A stretch of DNA of 64,000 nucleotides from Streptomyces roseus (GTDB taxonomy: Bacteria > Actinomycetota > Actinomycetes > Streptomycetales > Streptomycetaceae), in NCBI RefSeq assembly GCF_001044425.1, contig NZ_LFML01000163.1:1-64000 (forward strand). Direction: 5' to 3'. A program made the translations under genes and the position numbers. The notes under the pieces are model-generated. The model did no database searches. It had not been told where the DNA came from and worked only from the letters and a program-made list of their open reading frames with translations. Below are positions 53,260 to 60,293 of the stretch, one piece after another; within the stretch, counting starts at the first letter, position 1, and every line of letters starts with the position of its first letter.

Positions 53260-54089
53260 TGGGGTCGGACGGCCGAGAAGGGGGCGAGGTGAGAGCGGCA
53301 CGGGCTTTGGCGACGCTGGACGAGGTGGACGTCGGTGACCACGTCTGCTGGCGCGTCGACGCGGCTGCTCCCTTTCCTGGTACGGCACGGGCGTACGTGG
53401 CCGACGGGGCCCTGTACGGGGACAAGATCGTGGTGGTCGGGGCGGTCGGCGGCGTTGCCGGGGACACGTTCCGGGCCTCGGCCGCGGTGGTGCTCGATCT
53501 GCCCGACCCGGGGGATGCCGACTCGGTTCTGGCGGCGGTGAAGCGCGAAGCCCGTACCGCAGCCCGAGAGGGTTACCGTTCGGTACGGGTGCTTGCCGAG
53601 CGGATGCCGGTGACGGAGCCCGGTGCGGCGCACGACCTCATGGCCCAGGAGCTCAGGCTCGACGAGTTCGCCTCGGAGTGCGGCGCGATGGTGGTGTGCG
53701 CGTTCCGTCCGTCCCAGTGGCAGGCGGATACGCTGGAGTACGTGGCGAGTGTGCACCCGCATGAGATGGGCACACGTGCAGAGCGTCCGGCCTTCCGGAT
53801 GTTCAGTACGGGCGTCGGCAGCTGGAGCGTGGACGGGGTGATCGATTCACAGGGGGCGGCGGCGTTCAATGCCGCGCTTCGCGCGGCGTTGCGGTACACG
53901 CCGAGGATGAGGCTGTGTTTCGGGCGTCTGCAGATGATCGACGCCGCCGGAATGGGAGCCTTGGTCGAGGCGGCGAACCACCTTCCCGGACGGCACGTCG
54001 TCGTGGAGGGTGCCAACGAGACCGTGCGGCTGTGTTGGGAACTCGCGGGGTACGCCGCGCCTGGTGTGCCGGTGGTGATGGCCGTATGA
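53259..54089 (+). CDS. MEDS-STAS protein, sensory anti-sigma antagonist
   Basis: 276 aa from ATG 53259; GTG 53289 with GGGGGCGAG before it would give 266 aa. Residues 20-165 show the MEDS sensory domain: LDEVDVGDHVCWRVDAAAPF, then GDKIVVVG, LAAVKREARTAAREGYRSVRVL and LDEFASECGAMVVCAFRPSQW. A STAS-like domain follows (about 180-275): SWSVDGVIDSQGAAAFNAAL and MIDAAGMGALVEAANHL, in which Ala stands where the phospho-Ser is usual. It overlaps the next gene by ATGA, so the two products are made together and probably bind each other. Confidence 0.85.
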   Translation: MGSDGREGGEVRAARALATLDEVDVGDHVCWRVDAAAPFPGTARAYVADGALYGDKIVVVGAVGGVAGDTFRASAAVVLDLPDPGDADSVLAAVKREARTAAREGYRSVRVLAERMPVTEPGAAHDLMAQELRLDEFASECGAMVVCAFRPSQWQADTLEYVASVHPHEMGTRAERPAFRMFSTGVGSWSVDGVIDSQGAAAFNAALRAALRYTPRMRLCFGRLQMIDAAGMGALVEAANHLPGRHVVVEGANETVRLCWELAGYAAPGVPVVMAV

Positions 54090-55060
54090 GCACCACCCAG
54101 CCGCCCGGGGCTCCCGAGTCGGCAGCCCGTAGCGAGGCCCGTTTCCGCCACGAGCTGTACCCGTACCGGGGTCAGGACCAGTTCATGACCGGCACCCTCG
54201 GCTACATCCGTGAGGCGCTGGAGGCCGACGAGGCGGTGGTCGTCGCCGTCCCCGAGGCCAGGGCAGCACTGCTGCGGGGCGAGCTGGCCGGCGAGCCCGC
54301 CGTAACCTTCGTCGACACCGCAACGGCCGGACCCAATCCGGGGCGGCTCGTCGCCGCCTGGACCGCCTGGCTGGAGGGGAGCGGCGAGGGAGGCCGGCCG
54401 GTACGGGGTGTCGGCGAGACCGCTTGGAGCCAGGCCCGCAACGCCGCCCACCTCTCGGAGCTGCGCCAGCACGAGTGGCTGCTGAACCAGGCCTTCGCGC
54501 GCAGCTCCGCGTGGTCGATGCTGTGCCCCTACGACGCCACGGACGGGGACCAGGCCGCGCTGAGGTCCGTCTCCCGCTGCCACCCGCTGATCCACGAAGA
54601 CGGCCGGAACACACCCAACGGTGACTTCCTGGACGCCGGACCCTACCCGTTCGAGGTACTGCCCGCCCCGTGCGATCCGTACCAGGAGGTCAGCTACACG
54701 TACGGGGACCTGGCCGCGGTCCGCTCGAAGGTCGCCCAGTGCGCGTCCGACGCGGGCGTCTCCCAGGAGCAGCAGGCGAAGCTCGCCGTCGCCGCCACCG
54801 AGATCGCCACGAACAGCATCCGCCACGGCGGGGGCTCCGGAACCCTGCGTACGTGGGCCCAGGACTCGGTGTTCCTGTGCGAGTTCCGGGACGCCGGATA
54901 CATTGCCGACCCGATGGCCGGCCGCATCCGGCCGTCGGCCCGACAGCTCGGCGGCCGCGGCCTGTGGCTCGCGCACCAGCTCTGCGACCTGGTCGAAATC
55001 CGTTCCACCCCCGAACAGGGCACCACCGTACGCCTCCACATGGACGTCCAGGCGCGCTGA
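54086..55060 (+). CDS. MEDS-HATPase anti-sigma factor (RsbA-type)
   Basis: 324 aa from ATG 54086, overlapping the MEDS-STAS stop by 4 nt. N-terminal MEDS domain: FRHELYPYRGQDQFMTGTLG, then EADEAVVVAVPEAR, and WSMLCPYDATDGDQAALRS. The C-terminal HATPase_c_2 kinase domain has VAATEIATNSIRHGG (N box), FRDAGYIADPMAGR and GGRGLWLAHQLCDLVEI (G box). This is the layout of RsbA-family anti-sigma kinases, which phosphorylate a STAS partner and hold a sigma factor. Its partner is most likely the product of the overlapping upstream gene; the sigma factor is not nearby. Confidence 0.9.
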   Translation: MSTTQPPGAPESAARSEARFRHELYPYRGQDQFMTGTLGYIREALEADEAVVVAVPEARAALLRGELAGEPAVTFVDTATAGPNPGRLVAAWTAWLEGSGEGGRPVRGVGETAWSQARNAAHLSELRQHEWLLNQAFARSSAWSMLCPYDATDGDQAALRSVSRCHPLIHEDGRNTPNGDFLDAGPYPFEVLPAPCDPYQEVSYTYGDLAAVRSKVAQCASDAGVSQEQQAKLAVAATEIATNSIRHGGGSGTLRTWAQDSVFLCEFRDAGYIADPMAGRIRPSARQLGGRGLWLAHQLCDLVEIRSTPEQGTTVRLHMDVQAR

Positions 55061-55155
55061 CGCCCCGGAGACGAAGGCCGTGCCAGAGAGTCTCCGGGGG
55101 CCCGGCCAATTCGAGCCCCACGGCGGGCGCGATATCAACCCGAAGGACCATCCGC

Positions 55156-55458
55156 ATGACCGTCAACGCGACGTTCCTCTCCGACGGCGTCCGCCGCGAA
55201 GTCACCCTCGCCCAGGTCCAGCGGGCAGCCGCCGAGCTGGTGCCCGCGCACAGCTCCACCTTCAGCAAGAACCAAGCGTGGTTCGCGCTCGTGGGAGGCG
55301 GCCTGCACTACGTGGTCGCCCTCCTGAAGGAGGCCACCGGCCATGAGCCGTCCACCGCGGAGACGGCCCGCCTGGCGCTGCACTACCTCGGCTTCCCCGT
55401 GCTGGCTCTGGCGTACGGGAGCCTCCTCGCCGACGGGCACCCCGCTCACCGCGAGTGA
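55156..55458 (+). CDS. Hypothetical 100-aa protein after the MEDS pair
   Basis: 100 aa from ATG 55156 with AAGGA 10 nt upstream. It begins MTVNATFLSDGVRREVTLAQ; the middle is helical (RAAAELVPAHSSTFSKNQAW, then FALVGGGLHYVVALLKEATG) and the end is hydrophobic (LALHYLGFPVLALAYGSLLA). No known domain. It lies 95 bp behind the MEDS-HATPase gene on the same strand and ends at a bidirectional terminator, so it belongs to the same transcript or a short one of its own. Confidence 0.65.
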   Translation: MTVNATFLSDGVRREVTLAQVQRAAAELVPAHSSTFSKNQAWFALVGGGLHYVVALLKEATGHEPSTAETARLALHYLGFPVLALAYGSLLADGHPAHRE

Positions 55459-55506
55459 CGCGGCCCGAACGCCCAGGGGCCGCCCGGCCCGGTTGGCTGT
55501 TTACGT

Positions 55507-55542
55507 TGAGGGCTGCCGTCTGGTGAGGGGCGGCAGCCCTCA
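55507..55542. terminator. Bidirectional terminator
   Basis: TGAGGGCTGCCG (55507-55518) pairs perfectly with CGGCAGCCCTCA (55531-55542): a 12-bp stem with a 12-nt loop, between two convergent genes. Confidence 0.8.
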
Positions 55543-55565
55543 GGTGAGAGCCGGGCGGCGGGGCG

Positions 55566-56021
55566 TCAGCAGGTGACGGTGACCTCGTGCACGACCGGGC
55601 GGGGGGTCCAGGGGAAGGAGGCCACGCCGAACGTGCCGCGGACCGTGGTGCCACAGGGGACGGTGCTCGCCGGGCCGCGCACTTCGAGCGTCGTGGTGGT
55701 GAAGAGGACAGGCTTGTCCTGCGTGAGGGGCGGGGCGCCGGCGCCTACGACCTCGGAAGACAGCGTGGTGGACAGCTCCTTCGGAGCCGGCGCCGGGCTG
55801 CCGGGGGAGGGCGGCCCGGCGAGGCTTACCTTGCCGTAGAACTGCACCGTAGTACCGGTGACCTCCGCGCACAGGCGGGTGAGCAGGCCGGCCTGGAGGC
55901 CCGAGTTCCCGCAGGTGGTCACGGTCTGGTCGGCGGCGGCCGCAGGGGTCGCGGATGCGGGGCCGGCGGCCAGAACGGTCAGACCGGCGACGCCGACTGC
56001 GAGAAGGGCTAAGCGGTTCAT
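55566..56021 (-). CDS. Secreted hypothetical protein
   Basis: 151 aa from ATG 56021; GGAGAG lies about 11 nt upstream. The signal peptide is MNRLALLAVGVAGLTVLAAG ending in ASATPA. The mature part of about 125 aa has four cysteines (TTCGN, RLCAEV, VPCGTT, VTVTC), likely two disulfides, and a beta-rich pattern (TVQFYGKVSLAG, VLFTTTTLEVRG). No known family. It is divergent from the GNAT gene, and a perfect 32-bp palindrome lies 56 bp upstream of its start. Confidence 0.75.
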   Translation of the reverse strand: MNRLALLAVGVAGLTVLAAGPASATPAAAADQTVTTCGNSGLQAGLLTRLCAEVTGTTVQFYGKVSLAGPPSPGSPAPAPKELSTTLSSEVVGAGAPPLTQDKPVLFTTTTLEVRGPASTVPCGTTVRGTFGVASFPWTPRPVVHEVTVTC

Positions 56022-56076
56022 GGGGACGTGCTCTCCTTCGTGTCCTTGGTTGATGCGTGACGGATCATCGACCCGC

Positions 56077-56108
56077 CTTATGTCATGTGATATTTCACAT
56101 GACATAAG
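56077..56108. promoter_or_regulatory. Perfect 32-bp palindrome in an AT-rich patch
   Basis: CTTATGTCATGTGA (56077-56090), four bases, TCACATGACATAAG (56095-56108): 14-bp arms without mismatch. The centre reads GTG-N6-CAC, the half-site layout of Streptomyces Crp and many dimeric regulators. It lies between the divergent starts at 56021 and 56258. Confidence 0.75.
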
Positions 56109-56257
56109 AATGGCGGGTGATCACGTCCTGAACTCCGCCTGTCAGAGGGGTGAAAACTCCGAAGACCCACGCGTCGCCGGGGACCGGGCCGTCTTCCGCG
56201 CCGAGGTCAGCGGCCGCCACCATGACGTCTGAATCCAACAAGGAGGGAGCAACACAG

Positions 56258-56767
56258 GTGCTGCTACGTGATGTCGAGTACGGGGACGTCGACGCCTACG
56301 TCCGGATGCGATGCGACCCGGTCATGATGGCCGAGCTCGGCGGCCCGCTGCCTCGCGAAGGCATGGAGGCGAAGGTCCGACGTGATGTTCTACGAGTGGC
56401 AGCGGACTCCGACTGGACGAAGATGATCGTGCCCGATGAGGCGGAGCCCGACGTGGTAGCGGGAACCGTGACCTTGTGGCCCCACGAGGCGGACGGCGAG
56501 CGCATCTCCGAGATCGGCTGGATGGTGCTGCCGGAGTACCAGGGGCAGGGACTCGGGAAGCAGGGCGTCCGCAAGGTGCTTGAGTTGGCACTCGACGATG
56601 GCCGGTGGGGGGTGATACACGCATTCCCCGCAACGACCAACGCCCCGTCCAACAGCATCTGCCGCACGCTCGGCTTCCGGTTCCTGGGTAAGCAGGACGT
56701 GCCCTTCGCCGGTCGAGTCCTGCATACCAATCACTGGGCCATCGACCCTCGCACCGACCTGATCTGA
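56258..56767 (+). CDS. GNAT-family acetyltransferase
   Basis: 169 aa from GTG 56258, chosen because AAGGAGGG lies about 11 nt upstream; ATG 56222 is a longer in-frame choice without such a site. GNAT fold: VLLRDVEYGDVDAYVRM, the acetyl-CoA loop GWMVLPEYQGQGLGKQGVRK and NSICRTLGFRFLGKQD. It transfers an acetyl group to an amine of an unknown acceptor; many such proteins modify ribosomal proteins or small molecules. It is divergent from the secreted protein at 55566 across the palindrome. Confidence 0.9.
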   Translation: MLLRDVEYGDVDAYVRMRCDPVMMAELGGPLPREGMEAKVRRDVLRVAADSDWTKMIVPDEAEPDVVAGTVTLWPHEADGERISEIGWMVLPEYQGQGLGKQGVRKVLELALDDGRWGVIHAFPATTNAPSNSICRTLGFRFLGKQDVPFAGRVLHTNHWAIDPRTDLI

Positions 56768-56830
56768 CCTGACAGCGGGTGCGGGGGACGCGGCGGCCTC
56801 AGCGGGTACTGGGCACGGCGCGCACAAGAA

Positions 56831-56866
56831 ACGGGGCCGGGACCGCTCCTGCGGTCCCGGCCCCGT
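56831..56866 (-). terminator. Strong hairpin terminator of the second csbD-like gene
   Basis: ACGGGGCCGGGACCGC (56831-56846), loop TCCT, GCGGTCCCGGCCCCGT (56851-56866): a perfect 16-bp stem, followed on the minus strand by TTCTTG. It probably serves the convergent GNAT gene too. Confidence 0.88.
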
Positions 56867-56884
56867 CGCCTGGGGCGGGAAGTC

Positions 56885-57058
56885 TCAGTGCTTGAAGGTG
56901 TCCTTGACCTTCTCCTTGGCCTCGCGGGCATCGCCCTTGGCCTGATCCGCACGGCCCTCGGCGGTCAGCCGCTCATTGCCCGTCAGGCGGCCAGCGGTCT
57001 CCTTGAGCTTGCCCTTGGCCTGCTCGCCCTTTGCCTCGGCCTTCTGCTCACCAGACAC
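56885..57058 (-). CDS. CsbD-family stress protein (second copy)
   Basis: 57 aa from GTG 57058 with GAGGGAG about 9 nt upstream. The product starts SGEQKAEAKGEQAKGKLKET and continues NERLTAEGRADQAKGDAREA and KEKVKDTFKH, the CsbD pattern. It has the same length as the copy at 14880 and about half identical residues. On the minus strand GTTT-N15-GGTCAT lies about 65 bp upstream (near 57120), an imperfect match to the Streptomyces SigB-type promoter (GNNT-N14-16-GGGTAC/T). It lies downstream of a STAS gene on the same strand, as the other copy lies beside one. Confidence 0.9.
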   Translation of the reverse strand: MSGEQKAEAKGEQAKGKLKETAGRLTGNERLTAEGRADQAKGDAREAKEKVKDTFKH

Positions 57059-57286
57059 AGCTGATCACTCCCTCTTCGATGGAACGCCTTACAACGCCCG
57101 TATGACCGCTGGATGCTTTCCCAAACAGCTGCGCTCCTCGGAGAGTCGGCGGGGCCGGTCCGCGGGTATGAGCGCGTGACGGCTGCCCGCGGACGGTGCA
57201 CGCCGATGCTCCGTCGGGACAGGTCGTCTTCCTCGGATCGGCGAGCCGGACGAGCCGGCCGGGGTCCGCACGTGGCTGGGGACGGG

Positions 57287-57757
57287 TCAGGGTTCGTCGT
57301 CGTAGGCGATGGCGGGGTCGAGGGCGTGGGGCCGGTGGTGGGCAGGCCTTGTCGCATCGCCGCCTGTGACGTTGTGGCGCCCGTCGTGGGGATCTGGCGG
57401 ATGTGCGGCTGGGGTGTGGATGGTGAAGACGGGGGCGGTGCCGGTGAAGTCGAGGAGTCGGGTGAACTGCGGGCGGGGCTCGTGGAGGACGAGGGTTTTG
57501 CCGGAGGTGGTGGCGGCGTGGTGGAGGTCGAGGAGGAGGTGCAGGGCGGAGCTGTCGCAGAAGGTCAGGGCCGAGAGGCCGACGTCGAGGCCGGTCGTAC
57601 TGGCGTCGAGGGCTGCGCTCAGGGCTTCCCGCACCTCGCCACAGTTGTCCGCGTCGATCTCGCCGCTGACCTCGGCTCGCGTCCGTTGCGGCCCGGGGCG
57701 GACGGCGACGGAGACCATGGGTACGGCGGGGTCGCGCTCGCGGTCGGAGTAGGTCAT
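57287..57757 (-). CDS. STAS-domain anti-sigma factor antagonist with long tail
   Basis: 156 aa from ATG 57757 with AAAGGAG upstream. STAS fold (about residues 14-115): TRAEVSGEIDADNCGEVREA, then LDVGLSALTFCDSSALHLLL, where the Ser pair after Asp is the putative phosphorylation site, and LVLHEPRPQFTRLLDFTGTA. A disordered His/Pro-rich tail of about 40 residues follows (AAHPPDPHDGRHN, HHRPHALDPA), unusual for minimal antagonists. It lies upstream of the second csbD-like gene on the same strand. Confidence 0.87.
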   Translation of the reverse strand: MTYSDRERDPAVPMVSVAVRPGPQRTRAEVSGEIDADNCGEVREALSAALDASTTGLDVGLSALTFCDSSALHLLLDLHHAATTSGKTLVLHEPRPQFTRLLDFTGTAPVFTIHTPAAHPPDPHDGRHNVTGGDATRPAHHRPHALDPAIAYDDEP

Positions 57758-57829
57758 GGCCTTGCTCCTTTCAGCAACCGGGTCGACTTGTGCGGGGCGG
57801 ACGGCATGGGTTCAGCGAGGCTCGCGCGG

Positions 57830-58138
57830 TCATGGCCGTGAGGGCTCCAGATCTGCGAGGAGCCTGATCAGGTGCGCGATCTCGTGCGGTCCTTCGGCCG
57901 GGTGGCGGAAGAGGGTGCCGTCGGCGACCTGGTAGTGGTTGCGGCGGCCGTTCCGGGCACGGGTGAGATACCCGGCCGTCTCCAGATCGGTGATCACGGC
58001 CCGGACGGCCCGCTCGGTGATCCGGCAGGCCTCGGCCATGTCCCGCATCCGTACCTCGGGATCCCGCAGCAGCATCGCGAGGACCCGTGCATGGTTGGTG
58101 ACGAACGTCCAGCTCGTCCGTGACTCCATCGTCTCCAT
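57830..58138 (-). CDS. Small winged-helix transcriptional regulator
   Basis: 102 aa from ATG 58138 (an ATG at 58129 is three codons in). MarR/ArsR-like winged helix: WTFVTNHARVLAMLLRDPEV, then MRDMAEACRITERAVRAVIT, DLETAGYLTRARNGRRNHYQ and VADGTLFRHPAEG. It has no ribosome site, but a consensus TATAAT lies 7 nt upstream, so the mRNA is leaderless. A palindrome AAACCGGTTT overlaps the -35 region, suggesting autorepression. The ligand and targets are unknown. Confidence 0.85.
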   Translation of the reverse strand: METMESRTSWTFVTNHARVLAMLLRDPEVRMRDMAEACRITERAVRAVITDLETAGYLTRARNGRRNHYQVADGTLFRHPAEGPHEIAHLIRLLADLEPSRP

Positions 58139-58145
58139 GCCCGCA

Positions 58146-58176
58146 ATTATAGGAACTGGGAAACCGGTTTTTCCAG
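58146..58176 (-). promoter_or_regulatory. Leaderless promoter with palindromic operator
   Basis: Minus-strand TATAAT at 58151-58146 is 7 nt before the ATG. The plus-strand palindrome CTGGG-AAACCGGTTT-TTCCAG (58156-58176), with a perfect 10-bp core at 58161-58170, covers the spacer and part of the -35 position. Confidence 0.65.
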
Positions 58177-58537
58177 ACCTCCTTCTCGCCCGGCTCCCTT
58201 CTCGTCCAGGAGCGCCGCGACTACGTCCGGGACAACCGAGCCGACACCGCCACAGCGCGCCCGAAGCCGGGGCAGGGGCCGTGCGCGCTGGTGCACCCTG
58301 CTCCGCTGGACCGGTGCTGCACCGTTGTTGCAGGGACGGTCGACTGTGGCCATGTCGGAGGGGTGGGGCCCGGGAGCCAGGGGGGTAGGCCGTCCGCCCA
58401 CCGGAAGGGGACGACGAGGAGCCGAATGGTCCGATCCAGCTGGTGCAAACAAGTGCAGGCCGGGTGTGCGAGAGCGTCGCGATCATCTCCCCACCGTGTG
58501 CAGACCCCGATCGGCGCCGACGCCGGTCACCCCCACG
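58177..58537. other. Region upstream of the DUF6308-like gene
   Basis: 361 bp. The downstream frame is open from 58325 and may extend the protein by up to 71 residues, but that part is Arg/Gly-rich and not conserved-looking. No other gene or repeat seen. Confidence 0.35.
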
Positions 58538-59173
58538 ATGTCGAGTAGGACGGACTTCCCAGTGGCCGCTTTCCCTGGAGTGTTTGGTGTTCCCACCGGA
58601 GAGTTGTCTCCGGTGGGGCAGAGGCTGCGCGTCTTGCTGAGTTCCGATCGCGTCGTCGGCGACCTGCGGTCCTACTTCGGTATCGGTTTGCCACCCGACG
58701 CAGCGCCGTTCACAGGCGGCCGGTTTGAGCATCTGGCGGGTGGGGGAGACCGGTCGGAGATCGCCGACCGGGTCACCGCGGAGGATCTCGTCGCGGTGCA
58801 GACCCTGTCGGTCACCGTTCCGGCACCCGTTGCTCTGGACGTCCTTGAGGGCCGCCTCGGCGTGCAGCTGTCCGGTCTGCTGCGCGCCGTGCCCACGGGC
58901 ATCGACATGGTCGACGCCGACGCATCGGTCCTGGCGGACGGCTCTCCGGCAGATCAGGCATGGAGGCTGCTCTGCGAGCAGCGCGGGGTCAACTGGGTCA
59001 TCGCGGGCAAAGTCCTGGCCAGAAAGCGCCCCCGACTGCTCCCGGTCTACGACCGAATCGTCCGCTGCGCCGTCGGTCGGCCGCCGTCCTTCTGGCTCGC
59101 TCTCCACACCGCCCTGCGTGGCGCGGTCTGGCGCCACCCGTCGACCCCGACCCCACCGAAGCCCCCGGCGTGA
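58538..59173 (+). CDS. DUF6308-like protein
   Basis: 211 aa from ATG 58538 (start uncertain). The core VVGDLRSYFGIGLPPDAAPF, then FTGGRFEHLAGGGDR, ITAEDLVAVQTLSVTVPAPV and NWVIAGKVLARKRPRLLPVYDRIVRCAV (split here by me) resembles the DUF6308 family. The last 20 residues (AVWRHPSTPTPPKPPA) are low complexity and the usual helical C-terminus is absent, so the end may be frameshifted or truncated. The function is unknown. It follows the winged-helix gene in divergent orientation. Confidence 0.7.
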   Translation: MSSRTDFPVAAFPGVFGVPTGELSPVGQRLRVLLSSDRVVGDLRSYFGIGLPPDAAPFTGGRFEHLAGGGDRSEIADRVTAEDLVAVQTLSVTVPAPVALDVLEGRLGVQLSGLLRAVPTGIDMVDADASVLADGSPADQAWRLLCEQRGVNWVIAGKVLARKRPRLLPVYDRIVRCAVGRPPSFWLALHTALRGAVWRHPSTPTPPKPPA

Positions 59174-59284
59174 TGGCTGATGTCGAGGCGGCGTGGCCGG
59201 GCTTGCTCAAAAGCATGAGGCGTGCCGCGAGCCCGTCTCGTACCATCGGCCTGCACCGATCCGTCGAGTATCTCCAAGGACTCT

Positions 59285-60139
59285 GTGAATCACTCCGATC
59301 TCCGTTCCAAGGCTCCCTCCCTGGCCGCTGGCATGGCAGCCTCCGATCACAGCCCGGACATTCAGCTGTCCCAGACTCGCCACCGCGCCACGGTGGTGGC
59401 GAGCTGGCAAATCGCGCCTGGCACAACTGTCTTGGAACTGGGTTGCGGGCAGGGCGACATGACCGCTGTCCTTGCGGAGGCGGTGGGACCCGAGGGGCGT
59501 GTGGTGGCCGTCGACGTGGCCGCACCCTCCTACGGGTCGCCGGTCACGCTCGGGGAATCGGCGGCCCGGCTCGCAGCGGGCCCCCTCGGGCCTCGCATCG
59601 ACTTCCGGTTCGGCACCGATGTCCTCGACCCGGCAGTCGACTTCCCTGAATGTACTTTCGACCACGTGGTGCTCGCGCATTGCTCCTGGTACTTCGCATC
59701 GGTGGCGCAACTGCGGGACACTCTGGCCCGGGTACGGCCGTGGGCGCGGCGGCTGTGCTTCACCGAGTGGGATGTGACGCCCGCATCCGGCGATCAGCTG
59801 GCGCACCTTCTTGCCGTGCTGATCCAAGGACAGTGCGAGGCCGCAGGATCGCATGGTCAGGGCAACGTCCGCACGCCCTTCTCCCGTGAAGCGCTGCTGC
59901 GGCTCCTGCCCGGGACGGGCTGGACGGCCGACGGCAGCCGGTCGGTCGATACGGAAGGGCTTCAGGACGGCGACTGGGAAATCGCTGCCGGTCTCAGCCT
60001 GGCCGAAACGCAGGAGCGACTGGCAGTGCTGCCCGAGCCGGTGCGACAGCTCCTTCTGACCCAGGTCGACGTCCTGCGGGCCATCGCCAAACCGCACGGC
60101 AATCGCCCCCTTGCCGCGTACTCGGTCACCGCGCGCTGA
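59285..60139 (+). CDS. SAM-dependent methyltransferase
   Basis: 284 aa from GTG 59285 with AAGGA 5 nt upstream; a longer frame to 59222 lacks a site. Class I Rossmann fold: VLELGCGQGDMTAVLAEAVG (motif I) and VVAVDVAAPSYG, then FDHVVLAHCSWYF. The substrate-binding C-terminal half is helical (QLAHLLAVLIQGQCEAAGS). It could methylate a small molecule. No biosynthetic neighbours indicate the acceptor; the lanthionine synthetase locus begins 2.2 kb further on. Confidence 0.9.
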   Translation: MNHSDLRSKAPSLAAGMAASDHSPDIQLSQTRHRATVVASWQIAPGTTVLELGCGQGDMTAVLAEAVGPEGRVVAVDVAAPSYGSPVTLGESAARLAAGPLGPRIDFRFGTDVLDPAVDFPECTFDHVVLAHCSWYFASVAQLRDTLARVRPWARRLCFTEWDVTPASGDQLAHLLAVLIQGQCEAAGSHGQGNVRTPFSREALLRLLPGTGWTADGSRSVDTEGLQDGDWEIAAGLSLAETQERLAVLPEPVRQLLLTQVDVLRAIAKPHGNRPLAAYSVTAR

Positions 60140-60293
60140 TTAAACGTCCCGGCGGCAGGCCCTCCGGACCGAAGCACCCCAAGGGTGTCGGGGACGGGCT
60201 CGGACCGCGCTCGCCTTCCCCGTACGCCCCGTTCGCCGCGAACTCGGCGACGTCGACCACCCGTAGGGTTACGCCGCCCCGCCCCCGCCTCGC

